In this document: piece by piece, positions 1 through 8,306 of the stretch
How positions within the stretch are numbered: the stretch's first letter is position 1
Layout: each line of letters starts with the position of its first letter
Assembly: GCA_963975135.1 (NCBI GenBank)
Contig: CAXBGQ010000041.1
Coordinates: forward strand, 1-13,935
Source: Alterinioella sp963975135
GTDB taxonomy: Bacteria; Pseudomonadota; Alphaproteobacteria; Rhodobacterales; Rhodobacteraceae
Reading direction: 5' to 3'
DNA length: 13,935 bases
Notes under the pieces: generated by a model
Seen by the model: only the letters and a program-made list of their open reading frames with translations
Told to the model about the DNA's origin: nothing
Database searches by the model: none
Translations under genes and position numbers: made by a program

Positions 1-604
1 GCAGCCCCAGCCAGCCGATGAAGCTGCCGAAATCCTGCCAGTCGGGGGCGGCGAGGGGCGGATTGTTCTTTTCCGCAAGCCCTGCAAAAACCGGCCCCGT
101 CGGCACCGATACGCGCGGGTTGATCAACACGGCATGCAGTGGCGGCAGCGCGGGCGGTTCCGACAGCACGTCACCGATGCCCGCCATCATCTGTGGCCTT
201 GGCGACAGGCAAACCGGAACATCGGCCCCGAGGCTCAAAATGGCATCCCGGTCCGGCAAGGCACGACCCGAAAGCCGGGCCAGGCCGCGCAACGTTGCCG
301 CCGCATCGGCCGACCCACCGCCAATGCCTGCCGCGTGCGGCAAGTGTTTTTCCAGCGTGATGTGCGCGGGGGCATTGTCAAAAAGCGCGGCAGCCTTGAG
401 CACCAGATTGTCACCGCCTGTTGGCACGCCCGCCGCCAGCGGCCCCGCAACCGAAAGCCCGAGCATATCCGCAGCTTCAAACCGCAACACGTCGCCCACC
501 CCCGCAAATACCACCAACGAGTGCAGGCAATGAAAGCCATCGCCGCGCTGTCCGGTTACGTGCAGCGCCAGGTTGATCTTGGCGGGTGCGGTTTCGGTGA
601 TCAC
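1..604 (-). CDS. ispE: 4-diphosphocytidyl-2-C-methyl-D-erythritol kinase (IspE), C-terminus cut by window edge
   Basis: This GHMP-family kinase phosphorylates the 2-hydroxyl of CDP-methylerythritol with ATP in the cytoplasmic MEP (non-mevalonate) isoprenoid pathway. The first 201 residues are visible; the family is usually about 280-300, so roughly the last third lies beyond the left edge. Seen: an N-terminal APAKINL motif with K9 and N11, then GDGFH at 21-25 (normally DGYH). The glycine-rich ATP loop GIGGGSADAAA lies at 93-103, and GADVPVCL at 126-133 carries the expected catalytic Asp at D128. I chose the GTG start at 604-602 because it overlaps the stop of the upstream TPR gene as GTGA and puts the KINL motif at the usual distance from the N-terminus. 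Translation is therefore probably coupled to the TPR gene. No frameshift is seen in the visible part. Confidence 0.93.
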   Translation of the reverse strand, partial: MITETAPAKINLALHVTGQRGDGFHCLHSLVVFAGVGDVLRFEAADMLGLSVAGPLAAGVPTGGDNLVLKAAALFDNAPAHITLEKHLPHAAGIGGGSADAAATLRGLARLSGRALPDRDAILSLGADVPVCLSPRPQMMAGIGDVLSEPPALPPLHAVLINPRVSVPTGPVFAGLAEKNNPPLAAPDWQDFGSFIGWLGL

Positions 605-2298
605 TGCGGGATGGTCTCGGCCTCGTCCGCCAACACCGCATCAAGGCCCAGTTCCAGTTTGCGACGGATGCGATCCGCCTCGGCTGGCTCCGGCCCGAAG
701 GACAATGCACGGCTCCACTGAAACTCGGCTTCGCGGGTGCGCCCGACCATCCAGTAGACATCGCCGAGATGGTCATTGATGATGGGATCGTTCGGCTCAA
801 GTTCAACCGCGCGTTCCATCGGGGCCACGGCCTCATCGTATTGGCCAAGGCGATAGAGCACCCATCCAAGCGAATCGACGATGTAGCCGCTGCTGGGCCG
901 CTCTGCTACCGCGCGTTCGATCATGTCCAACGCCTCATCCAGATTGCGGCGCTGCTCAACCAGTGAATAGCCCAGATAGTTCAACACCTGGGGCTGGTCG
1001 GGTCGCAAGAGCAGCGCCTGACGGAAATCGGCCTCGGCCTCAATCCAGTTATCCAGGCTGTCATTGCTGATGCCGCGCACATAGAACAGGAACCAGCTGC
1101 GTTCACGGGTCTGATCGACCAGCGCCAGGGCGTCCGTGTAGGCGGCCACGGCCTCGTCGTAGTTTTCCAACCGCCGCTGCACATCGCCAAGCGCGGTGTG
1201 AACCGCGGAAATCAGCGGATAATCCCGCACCAGAGCGTTCAGGACCTCGACCGCCGCATCGGTGCGCCCCATCTGAAACAGCGCCTCAGAGCGGCCCAGT
1301 TCGGCATCCACAAATAGCGGGTTGTCGCGTGGGATCCGGCGATAGGTTTCTTCGGCCATTGCCAGTTGATCGGCATCCGACAGGATATCTGCGGCCAGCA
1401 ATTGGGCATGCACATGCACGGGGTCGATCACAGAGGCGGCGCGGGCATAGATCAGCGGCAGGGTGGTGCCCGCCTCGGTGCCCAGGGCACGGGCCAGGGT
1501 GAACAGGACCTCTGCCATGCCCTGTTGCGGTGTGGTGACGAAATCATAGGCGCGCGTCGGGTTGGCGGCGATGGCATCGCGCAGCTCTCGCAACCCCTGA
1601 TCGCCATTTTGATCCAGCGCCGCATCCAGAAGCGCCAGCGCATCCGCCTGCCGGTCAAGCTGCACCAGAATCTGAGCGTGGGCCTGAAGGCCCCGGGTGC
1701 TGATCTGAAGCGGGCCATAGACCTCGCCTGCGAAAATTGCGTTGGCCCCTTCGAAATCACCGACCGAGGCGCGGGCCAGAGCCAACTGGTAGGGAACAAG
1801 CCCGGCGATGGGGTTGTTGCTGTCGACAATCGCCTCAAATGTTTCGGTGGCCCGGCGCATGTCGCCTTCGGCAAGGAACAGCCATCCCTGCATCAATGGA
1901 TCGACCAGCGGCCCCGCCGCGCGATTGTCAGCGACGGCCTGGGCGGCGGCGGCAAGATCGCCACGGCGGATACGGTCGACCTGCAAGATCAGATCGGCAA
2001 ATTCACGACCGTCGAGGTCGTCAGGCAGATCGGCGGCCAGTTCGCTGGCGCGGTCCCAATCGCCAATGGCAGCCAGCGCCAGCATGGCGTCGCCACGCAG
2101 GTCGTGGTTTTCGGGGTCGGTTTGCAGAACCTCAAGAAAATAGCGCGCCGCCGCCCGATGATCCCCGGCCAGCGCGGCTTGGCGTGCGGCAAGATATGCC
2201 CCGGAGGCCTCGACCTGCAAAGGCACGGTGATTTGCGCGAAAACCGGAGTGCTGAGGGCCAGACCCGCGATTAGGGCCAGACGGGACATGATGGGCAT
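601..2298 (-). CDS. Exported tetratricopeptide-repeat protein upstream of ispE
   Basis: A 565-residue TPR protein, probably periplasmic. The ATG at 2298 was chosen over one 111 bases upstream because it has AGGAG at good spacing and begins a signal peptide: a hydrophobic stretch after MSR ending PVFA|Q. There is no lipobox cysteine, and no cysteine anywhere in the protein. TPR-like helical repeats run through the chain and are clearest in the C-terminal half, with motifs such as LNYLGYSLVEQ, YIVDSLGWVLYRLG and INDHLGDVYWMVGR. TPR arrays are protein-binding scaffolds, so no enzyme activity is expected. It follows the ETF-QO gene on the same strand after about 160 bp and overlaps ispE by GTGA. 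From memory, gammaproteobacteria also carry a TPR gene near ispE (in Pseudomonas the lipoprotein LbcA, next to lolB and ispE). Homology to LbcA is my inference, not shown. Confidence 0.88.
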   Translation of the reverse strand: MPIMSRLALIAGLALSTPVFAQITVPLQVEASGAYLAARQAALAGDHRAAARYFLEVLQTDPENHDLRGDAMLALAAIGDWDRASELAADLPDDLDGREFADLILQVDRIRRGDLAAAAQAVADNRAAGPLVDPLMQGWLFLAEGDMRRATETFEAIVDSNNPIAGLVPYQLALARASVGDFEGANAIFAGEVYGPLQISTRGLQAHAQILVQLDRQADALALLDAALDQNGDQGLRELRDAIAANPTRAYDFVTTPQQGMAEVLFTLARALGTEAGTTLPLIYARAASVIDPVHVHAQLLAADILSDADQLAMAEETYRRIPRDNPLFVDAELGRSEALFQMGRTDAAVEVLNALVRDYPLISAVHTALGDVQRRLENYDEAVAAYTDALALVDQTRERSWFLFYVRGISNDSLDNWIEAEADFRQALLLRPDQPQVLNYLGYSLVEQRRNLDEALDMIERAVAERPSSGYIVDSLGWVLYRLGQYDEAVAPMERAVELEPNDPIINDHLGDVYWMVGRTREAEFQWSRALSFGPEPAEADRIRRKLELGLDAVLADEAETIPQ

Positions 2299-2324
2299 CG
2301 CAAACTCCTGCTCAATTCCCGGCA

Positions 2325-2353
2325 AGACTAGGGTCGCATCGGGCCAGACGCAA
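2325..2353 (-). promoter_or_regulatory. Candidate sigma70-type promoter for the TPR-ispE operon
   Basis: Reading the minus strand, TTGCGT (2353-2348) and TAGTCT (2330-2325) are separated by exactly 17 bases, leaving a 5' untranslated leader of about 20-25 bases before the ATG at 2298. The -10 box is a weak match (TAnnnT). It is a visual fit only. Confidence 0.3.
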
Positions 2354-2413
2354 TGCGGACCGGTGCCGACGAGGGGCGATTTCTGCCCCGCTGATACGGA
2401 TGTGAACACGCGT

Positions 2414-2450
2414 GCCCGCCCGGGCGGGCGGAAGCGGCCCGACAGGCCGC
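2414..2450 (-). terminator. Two GC-rich inverted repeats after the ETF-QO gene; possible terminator
   Basis: The first hairpin, 9 bases beyond the ETF-QO stop, is GCGGCC / GGCCGC (2434-2439 and 2445-2450, 5-base loop). Next to it is a perfect 16-bp palindrome at 2414-2429. On the minus strand they follow the stop codon and precede the TPR gene. Only two T residues follow the first hairpin, so this is not a classic intrinsic terminator. It may slow or stop transcription, or may stabilise the mRNA end. Confidence 0.4.
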
Positions 2451-2458
2451 CCCTTTGC

Positions 2459-4096
2459 TCACATATTGGGGTAGTTCGGCCCGTCGCCGCCCTGCGGCGT
2501 GACCCAGGTGATGTTCTGGCTCGGATCCTTGATATCGCAGGTCTTGCAATGCACGCAGTTCTGGAAATTGATCACAAAGGCATTGTCGACCACCTCGTAA
2601 ACCCCCGCCGGGCAATAGCGTTGTGCCGGTTCGGCGTATTTCGGCAGGTTCACGTTGATTGGCACCGATGGATCGCTCAGCTGCAAATGCGCCGGCTGGC
2701 TTTCCTCGTGATTGGTCATCGAGAAACTGACATTGGTCAGCCGGTCAAAGCTGATCTTGCCATCGGGGCGCGGGTATTCGATGGGCTGATGGCGCGATGC
2801 CTCTTCGGTGGCCTCGGCATCGGTCTTGCCATGTTTGAGCGTGCCAAACAGCGACAGGCCAAAGAGGTTGTTGGTCCACATGTCAAAGCCGCCGAAAATC
2901 AGCGAGGCGGACAACCCCCATTTCGACCACATCGGCTTGACGTTGCGCACCCGTTTGAGATCTTTGCCAATGGCCCCCTGGCGCACCTCGGTCTCGTATC
3001 CCGTCAACTCATCACCACCCCGGCCCGCGCCGATGGCCTCATACGCGGCCTCGGCTGCCGCCTTTCCCGACAGCATGGCGTTGTGGTTGCCCTTGATGCG
3101 CGGCACGTTGACCATGCCGACCGAACAGCCAAGCAACGCGCCACCGGGAAAGACCATCTTGGGCATCGACTGATACCCGCCTTCGGAAATGGCCCGCGCG
3201 CCGTAAGCCACCCGTTTGCCGCCCTCCAAAAGCTCGGCCACCATCGGGTGATGCTTGAAACGCTGGAACTCCATATAGGGAAAGAGATGCGGGTTCTTGT
3301 AGTTCAGATGGACCACGAAGCCGACATAAACTTGATTGTTTTCAAGGTGATAGATGAACGACCCGCCACCGGCATTCTTGCCCAGGGGCCAGCCCATCGT
3401 GTGCGTGACGCGGCCCTCGCGGTGCTTGTCGGGATCGATCTCCCAGATTTCCTTCATGCCGAGGCCGAATTTCTGTGGTTCATGCCCGGCGGAGAGGTCG
3501 TATTTTGCGATGATCTCTTTCGCCAGCGATCCGCGCACGCCTTCCGAGATAAAGACATATTTGCCGTGCAGCTCCATGCCGGGCTCATAGGCATCAGACG
3601 GCGTGCCATCGGCGTTCTTGCCAAATTCGCCCGCAACCACGCCCTTGACCTCGCCAGCTTCGCCATAGACCAGTTCGGAGCACGCCATGCCGGGAAAGAT
3701 CTCGACCCCCATCTCCTCGGCCTGTTCGGCCATCCAGCGACAGACATTGCCCATCGAGACGATGTAATTGCCGTGGTTCGACATCAAAGGCGGCATCGGG
3801 AAATTCGGAATTTTGATCTTGCCCGCGGGCCCGAGCATGTAGAATTGATCCTGCTTGACCGGCACCGTGATCGGCGCACCTTTTTCGCGCCAGTCCGGCA
3901 TCAGCGCATCCAGCCCCGAAGGGTCAAGAACCGCGCCCGACAGGATATGCGCGCCAACCTCGGATCCCTTTTCAAGAACGACAACATTCAGGTCGGCATC
4001 AAGCTGTTTCAGACGGATCGCGGCGCTTAATCCCGCCGGGCCCGCCCCGACGATGACTACATCGTATTCCATCGACTCGCGTGTCGTTTCGGTCAT
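2459..4096 (-). CDS. Electron-transfer flavoprotein:ubiquinone oxidoreductase (ETF-QO / ETF dehydrogenase)
   Basis: This membrane-associated FAD and [4Fe-4S] enzyme oxidises reduced electron-transfer flavoprotein and passes the electrons to ubiquinone. It links fatty-acid, amino-acid and related dehydrogenases to the respiratory chain. The 545-residue length fits the bacterial family. Seen: an N-terminal FAD-binding GAGPAGL motif (17-23) followed by a VVLEKG strand end. Near the C-terminus are the four cluster cysteines, C495 (RYCPAGVYE) and C514, C517 and C520 (NCVHCKTCDIKDP), then the conserved GGDGPNYPNM end. The ATG at 4096 has GGAGG nine bases upstream; a later in-frame Met9 has no better signal. 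No etfA or etfB genes lie in this window. It is transcribed divergently from lysA and sits upstream of the TPR-ispE pair. Confidence 0.97.
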   Translation of the reverse strand: MTETTRESMEYDVVIVGAGPAGLSAAIRLKQLDADLNVVVLEKGSEVGAHILSGAVLDPSGLDALMPDWREKGAPITVPVKQDQFYMLGPAGKIKIPNFPMPPLMSNHGNYIVSMGNVCRWMAEQAEEMGVEIFPGMACSELVYGEAGEVKGVVAGEFGKNADGTPSDAYEPGMELHGKYVFISEGVRGSLAKEIIAKYDLSAGHEPQKFGLGMKEIWEIDPDKHREGRVTHTMGWPLGKNAGGGSFIYHLENNQVYVGFVVHLNYKNPHLFPYMEFQRFKHHPMVAELLEGGKRVAYGARAISEGGYQSMPKMVFPGGALLGCSVGMVNVPRIKGNHNAMLSGKAAAEAAYEAIGAGRGGDELTGYETEVRQGAIGKDLKRVRNVKPMWSKWGLSASLIFGGFDMWTNNLFGLSLFGTLKHGKTDAEATEEASRHQPIEYPRPDGKISFDRLTNVSFSMTNHEESQPAHLQLSDPSVPINVNLPKYAEPAQRYCPAGVYEVVDNAFVINFQNCVHCKTCDIKDPSQNITWVTPQGGDGPNYPNM

Positions 4097-4341
4097 CCTG
4101 CGGTTCCTCCGGCTCGGCGTGCATTTGCGCGCAGTTTATCGCTGAATAAATAGGTTCCGGCAGGCCTAGCGCGGCGCAGAGGACAGGTCAATCGCGACGC
4201 AACATCACACCGCTCCAAAGCCCGGATGCGACAACTATCTTTCGCCCGCCTTGCCCCTCGCGCCGCGCCGCGTGCAGAGATCATTGAATTCCCGGCACCA
4301 ATCGGCCAAACCGGCAGCGTAACGCGCGGCGGAGCCTGGAC
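4097..4341. other. Divergent intergenic region between ETF-QO and lysA genes
   Basis: These 245 bases hold the ribosome-binding sites and promoters of both flanking genes. On the minus strand a weak promoter fit for the ETF-QO gene is TTGACC (4191-4186), 17 bases, then TAGGCC (4168-4163). I see no convincing promoter for lysA and no structured RNA. An ATG-led reading frame from 4226 runs into lysA in another frame and shows no signal peptide or family resemblance, so I do not call it a gene. Confidence 0.4.
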
Positions 4342-5607
4342 ATGGATCATTTTCTTTATCGTGACGGCATGCTCTTTGCCGAGGATGTGGCCGTGGCCGA
4401 GATCGCAGCCAGCGTCGGCACGCCGTTCTATGTCTATTCCACCGCCACGCTTGAGCGCCATTACCTGCTGTTCAAGGAGGCGCTGGAGGGGCTGGACAAC
4501 ACCGTCTGCTATGCGATGAAGGCAAATTCCAATCAGGCGGTGCTCAAGGTGCTGGCGGATCTGGGGGCAGGCATGGACGTGGTGTCGGGCGGCGAATATG
4601 CGCGCGCGATTGCCGCCGGCTGCCCCGGTGACCGCATTGTGTTTTCAGGCATCGGCAAGACCCGCGCCGAGATGGAGATGGCGCTGGTCGGCGGCGTGCG
4701 CCAGTTCAACATCGAAAGCGAGCCCGAAATGGCGGCGCTGTCGCAGGTCGCCAGCGCCATGGGCAAGGTCGCGCCGGTCACGATCCGGGTGAACCCCGAT
4801 GTCGATGCCCGCACCCATGAAAAGATCGCCACCGGCAAGTCCGAGAACAAGTTCGGCATCCCAATCGCCCGCGCCGTCAAGGTCTATGCCATGGCCGCCC
4901 GCCTGCCGGGGCTGGAGGTGGTCGGCATCGACGTGCATATCGGCAGCCAGCTGGTCGATCTTGAACCGTTCGAGCAGGCCTATATGAAAGTGGCCGATCT
5001 GACCCGTGTGTTGCGGGCCGAGGGTCACGATATCCGGCGTCTGGATCTGGGCGGCGGGCTTGGCATTCCCTATACGCGCTCGAACGAGGCCCCGCCCCTG
5101 CCGCTGGAATACGGGGCGCTGATCAAACGCTGCGTCGGTGATCTGGATGTCGAGGTCGAGATTGAACCGGGCCGGTTGATCGCGGGCAATGCCGGGCTGC
5201 TGGTGACACAGGTGATCTATGTCAAACAGGGCGAGGGCCGCGATTTCCTGATCCTCGATGCCGCGATGAACGATCTGATCCGGCCCTCGATGTATGGGGC
5301 CTATCACGATATCGACCCGGTGGTGGAACCCGCGCCGGGCGTTGACCGTCAGCCCTTCGATATCGTCGGCCCGGTCTGCGAAAGCGGCGATACCTTTGCC
5401 AGGGCGCGCCAAATGCCGCCGATGCGGGCCGGTGATCTGGTGGCCTTTCGATCTGCCGGGGCCTATGGTGCGGTGATGTCGTCGGAATACAATACCCGCC
5501 CGCTGATCCCGGAGGTTCTGGTCAAGGGCGATCACTTCGCCGTCATCCGGCCCCGTCCGACATTTGACGAGATCATAAACCGCGATATTCTGCCCGAGTG
5601 GCTCTAG
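4342..5607 (+). CDS. lysA: Diaminopimelate decarboxylase
   Basis: This PLP-dependent fold-III decarboxylase converts meso-diaminopimelate to L-lysine, the last step of lysine synthesis in the cytoplasm. It therefore competes with peptidoglycan synthesis for meso-DAP. The 421 residues match the family length. Seen: the PLP lysine K60 in AMKANSN and the GGEYARA and HIGSQL motifs. The phosphate-binding glycine loop GGGLGIPY and EPGRLI follow. The catalytic C346 lies in CESGDTFA, with the SSEYNTRP element near the C-terminus. The ATG is preceded by GGAG seven bases upstream. A DUF4175-type membrane protein follows after 25 bp, so the two are probably co-transcribed. All key residues that I can check are present. 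Confidence 0.97.
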   Translation: MDHFLYRDGMLFAEDVAVAEIAASVGTPFYVYSTATLERHYLLFKEALEGLDNTVCYAMKANSNQAVLKVLADLGAGMDVVSGGEYARAIAAGCPGDRIVFSGIGKTRAEMEMALVGGVRQFNIESEPEMAALSQVASAMGKVAPVTIRVNPDVDARTHEKIATGKSENKFGIPIARAVKVYAMAARLPGLEVVGIDVHIGSQLVDLEPFEQAYMKVADLTRVLRAEGHDIRRLDLGGGLGIPYTRSNEAPPLPLEYGALIKRCVGDLDVEVEIEPGRLIAGNAGLLVTQVIYVKQGEGRDFLILDAAMNDLIRPSMYGAYHDIDPVVEPAPGVDRQPFDIVGPVCESGDTFARARQMPPMRAGDLVAFRSAGAYGAVMSSEYNTRPLIPEVLVKGDHFAVIRPRPTFDEIINRDILPEWL

Positions 5608-5632
5608 CCGCGCCGCAATTTTGAAAGGCCGC

Positions 5633-8161
5633 ATGACCGATCAGACATCCCCCAAAGCGGCCGCCCTGGCCGATCTGGTCTGGCCCCTGCGCCTGACCCG
5701 GTTGGGCATGATGGCCGAACGCTTTGTGCGCGCCTATTGGCCGGTCTGGACGATCTTTTTGGCGCTCTTTGCGGGCTTTGCCTTCGGTCTGGCCGAGGTT
5801 CTGCCCCCAGAGGGCTTGTGGGGCCTGATCGCCTTGACGGTGTTGGCGCAGGTCTGGGCGCTGGTCGCGGGTTTTAGGCGGTTCCACATGCCGACCCGGA
5901 CCGAGGCGCTGCACCGGCTCGATGCCACACTGCCGGGGCGTCCGATTTCGGCGCTGATCGATCATCCGGCGATTGGCGCGCATGACCCCGCCGCGCTGAC
6001 TGTCTGGCAGGTGCATCTGGCCCGCATGGCCGCGCGCACCACCAATGCCCGCGCGCCGATCCCCGATCTGCGGGTAACCGACCGTGATCCCTATGGGCTT
6101 CGCTTTCTGGTTGTGACCGGTTTTGCCATGGCGCTGCTCTTTGGCACCGTCTGGAAGGTTGCGGAGGTGGGCGATGCCCTGGCGGGTGCCCCCGAGATGC
6201 GCGCCGGTGGCCCCAGTTGGGAAGGCTGGGTCGAGCCGCCGCTTTATACCGGGCTGCCATCGCTCTATCTCAACGATATTCTTGCCGAGAGCTTCGAGGC
6301 CCCTGCAGGTTCGCGCATCACCTTGCGGATGTATGGCGAACCGGGGGACATCATCGTCACCCAGTCGCTGGAAACCGAGATCACCCCGCGCGGTCCGGCG
6401 CAGATGTCACAACAATTCACCCTGCGCCAGACCGGCGATCTGACCATCGCGGGTGCCAATGATCGCAGCTGGCGTATCGCCATGCTGCAGGACCGGCCGC
6501 CCAATGTGGTGCTGGCCGAGCCGCTGACGGGCGTGCCGCCGGGCTCGGTGCAGATAACTTATGCGGCCGAGGACGATTACGGCGTCGCCGGTGGGCGGGT
6601 GCTGATTGCGCTCAACCCGGCCCGCGCCGACCGGCGCTACGGTCTGACGGTCGATCCCGAGCGCCGCGAGCCGCTGTCGCTGGACCTGCCCTTGCCGTTT
6701 TCCGGCAGCCGGGCGGATTTCTCGGAGATCCTGGTCGAGGATCTGTCGCAGCATCCCTTTGCCAATCTGCCTGTGCGCCTGACCCTCACGGTCGAGGATG
6801 ATGCCGGCCAGACCGGTGAAACCACGGTCGAGGTCGACCGCCTGCCGGGACGCCGATTTTTCAATCCGGTCGCCAATGCGGTGATCGAGATGCGCCGCGA
6901 TTTGATGTGGTCGCGCGACAACGCCCCCCGCGTGGCGCAGCTGTTGCGCGCCATCACCTACCGGGCCGAGGATCTCTTTGACGATGAAACCGCCTATCTG
7001 ATGGTGCGCACGGCGATCCGGCGGCTGGAAAGCGCGGTGGATGGCGTGTCGCTGGAGACCCGCGACCAGGTGGCTGAGATCCTGTGGAACGCCGCGCTGT
7101 TGATCGAGGAGGGCGATATCGCCAACGCGCTGGCCCGTCTGCGCCGGGCGCAGGACCGGCTGGAAGAGGCGATGCGCCAGGGGGCCAGCGATGAAGAGAT
7201 CGCGCAGCTGATGCAGGAATTGCGCGAGGCGATGGATGATTACATGCAGGATCTGGCCGACAACGCCGAACCGCGTGGCACCGACCAGCCTGACCAGTCC
7301 GGCGAGACGATGAATCTCAGCCGTGCCGATCTGGAAGAGATGATGCGCCGCATCGAGGAGTTGATGCAGCAGGGCCGCATGGCCGAGGCGCAGGAAATGC
7401 TGGATGCGCTGCGTCAGATGATGGAAAACATGCAGATTGCCGAGGGCGGCAACGATCCCAACGGCCCGCGCAGCCCCGGCCAGGAGGCGATGGAAGGTCT
7501 GCAAAACACCCTGCGCGATCAGCAGGGGCTGGCCGATGAGGCGTTCCGCGACCTGCAGGAACGGTTCAATCCAAACGCCCCATCCCCGAATGGGCAAACG
7601 CCCGAGGGCAACCAGCAGGGCAACGCCGAGGGCGGTGAAAACGACGAGGGCAGTCTTGCGGAACGCCAGCGGGCGCTGCGTGAACAGCTGCGCGAACAGG
7701 CCCAGAACCTGCCCGGACGCGGTACCGAAGGCGGCGAAGAAGCCCTGCGGCGGCTGGAAGAGGCTGGCCGCGCCATGCGGGATGCCATCGAAGAGCTTGA
7801 AGGCGGCGATCTGGCCGAGGCGCTCGACAGCCAGTCCGAGGCGCTGGAGGCGCTGCGCGAAGGTATGGAGGAGCTGGGCACTGCGCTGGCCGAGGCCGAT
7901 CAGGGCGAGGATCAGGGGCAGGGCCAGGCCGAGGGCAATATGCAGGGCGAACGCCCATTACAGGATCCGCTCGGTCGTCAGGCCGGGAATTCCGGATCGC
8001 TCGGGTCGGATCAAAGTTTCGAAGAACGCGAGGAGGCCTTCCGCCGGGCGCGTGAATTGCTGGACGAGTTGCGCCGCAGATCCGCCGATCAGACCCGGCC
8101 GGATATCGAATTGGAGTATCTGCGCCGGCTGCTGGATCGCTTTGCAACCGGCCCCCGCTAG
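5633..8161 (+). CDS. DUF4175 / TIGR02302-type membrane protein of unknown function
   Basis: An 842-residue membrane protein that I recognise as the alphaproteobacterial DUF4175 (TIGR02302) family, for which I know no established function. Seen: two adjacent hydrophobic segments at about 36-57 and 60-81, and a third at about 156-176. A beta-rich region of roughly 200-420 follows, ending in motifs such as LTLTVEDDAGQTGE. The long C-terminal part is Glu/Gln/Arg-rich and predicted helical or coiled-coil (RRLESAVDG to the end), broken by Gly/Asn/Gln/Pro-rich linkers. By positive-inside reasoning the beta region is probably periplasmic, but I cannot prove the topology. I chose the ATG at 5633 because AAAGG lies four bases upstream; a TTG at 5621 would add four residues. 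It is probably co-transcribed with lysA. Confidence 0.85.
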   Translation: MTDQTSPKAAALADLVWPLRLTRLGMMAERFVRAYWPVWTIFLALFAGFAFGLAEVLPPEGLWGLIALTVLAQVWALVAGFRRFHMPTRTEALHRLDATLPGRPISALIDHPAIGAHDPAALTVWQVHLARMAARTTNARAPIPDLRVTDRDPYGLRFLVVTGFAMALLFGTVWKVAEVGDALAGAPEMRAGGPSWEGWVEPPLYTGLPSLYLNDILAESFEAPAGSRITLRMYGEPGDIIVTQSLETEITPRGPAQMSQQFTLRQTGDLTIAGANDRSWRIAMLQDRPPNVVLAEPLTGVPPGSVQITYAAEDDYGVAGGRVLIALNPARADRRYGLTVDPERREPLSLDLPLPFSGSRADFSEILVEDLSQHPFANLPVRLTLTVEDDAGQTGETTVEVDRLPGRRFFNPVANAVIEMRRDLMWSRDNAPRVAQLLRAITYRAEDLFDDETAYLMVRTAIRRLESAVDGVSLETRDQVAEILWNAALLIEEGDIANALARLRRAQDRLEEAMRQGASDEEIAQLMQELREAMDDYMQDLADNAEPRGTDQPDQSGETMNLSRADLEEMMRRIEELMQQGRMAEAQEMLDALRQMMENMQIAEGGNDPNGPRSPGQEAMEGLQNTLRDQQGLADEAFRDLQERFNPNAPSPNGQTPEGNQQGNAEGGENDEGSLAERQRALREQLREQAQNLPGRGTEGGEEALRRLEEAGRAMRDAIEELEGGDLAEALDSQSEALEALREGMEELGTALAEADQGEDQGQGQAEGNMQGERPLQDPLGRQAGNSGSLGSDQSFEEREEAFRRARELLDELRRRSADQTRPDIELEYLRRLLDRFATGPR

Positions 8162-8197
8162 CCGGAACTGCGTTTTCTCCAGCAGGCTGGCGGTCTC

Positions 8198-8237
8198 AAT
8201 CGGGCGGCAACCTCAAACGGCTTTGATGCCCGATTTT
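8198..8237 (+). terminator. Probable intrinsic terminator of the lysA-DUF4175 operon
   Basis: An 8-bp stem, AATCGGGC (8198-8205) with GCCCGATT (8228-8235), encloses a smaller hairpin TCAAA/TTTGA with a CGGC loop (8213-8226). The outer stem runs into TTTTA on the plus strand. It begins 37 bases after the stop codon of the DUF4175 gene. The T tract is short, so efficiency is uncertain. Confidence 0.55.
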
Positions 8238-8253
8238 ATGTGACGACGGACAG

Positions 8254-8288
8254 GACACCCCCGACCCGGCGGACCGGTCGGGGGTGTC
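8254..8288. terminator. 13-bp perfect GC-rich inverted repeat between convergent genes
   Basis: The arms GACACCCCCGACC (8254-8266) and its exact complement (8276-8288) are separated by 9 bases. It lies between two convergent genes and could act on transcripts from either side. There is no T run on either strand, so it is a strong hairpin rather than a textbook terminator. Confidence 0.5.
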
Positions 8289-8306
8289 GCCGCGAATTAC
8301 AGGCCA

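Noticed and set aside
1366..2274. 302-codon open frame on the plus strand
   Set aside because: Antisense to the TPR gene; no start signal and no family resemblance.
2228..4030. 600-codon open frame on the plus strand
   Set aside because: It lies wholly antisense to the ETF-QO gene, whose FAD and iron-sulfur motifs are intact. High GC leaves long open antisense frames, and the translation resembles no family.
4226..4519. Small frame starting upstream of lysA, considered as the small lipoprotein sometimes found before lysA
   Set aside because: No signal peptide or lipobox at its N-terminus, and it overlaps the start of lysA in another frame.
4645..5634. 329-codon open frame on the minus strand
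   Set aside because: Antisense to lysA, which is certain from its catalytic motifs.
6407..7597. 396-codon open frame on the minus strand
   Set aside because: Antisense to the DUF4175 gene, with Gln/His-rich composition typical of a shadow frame and no recognisable motif.
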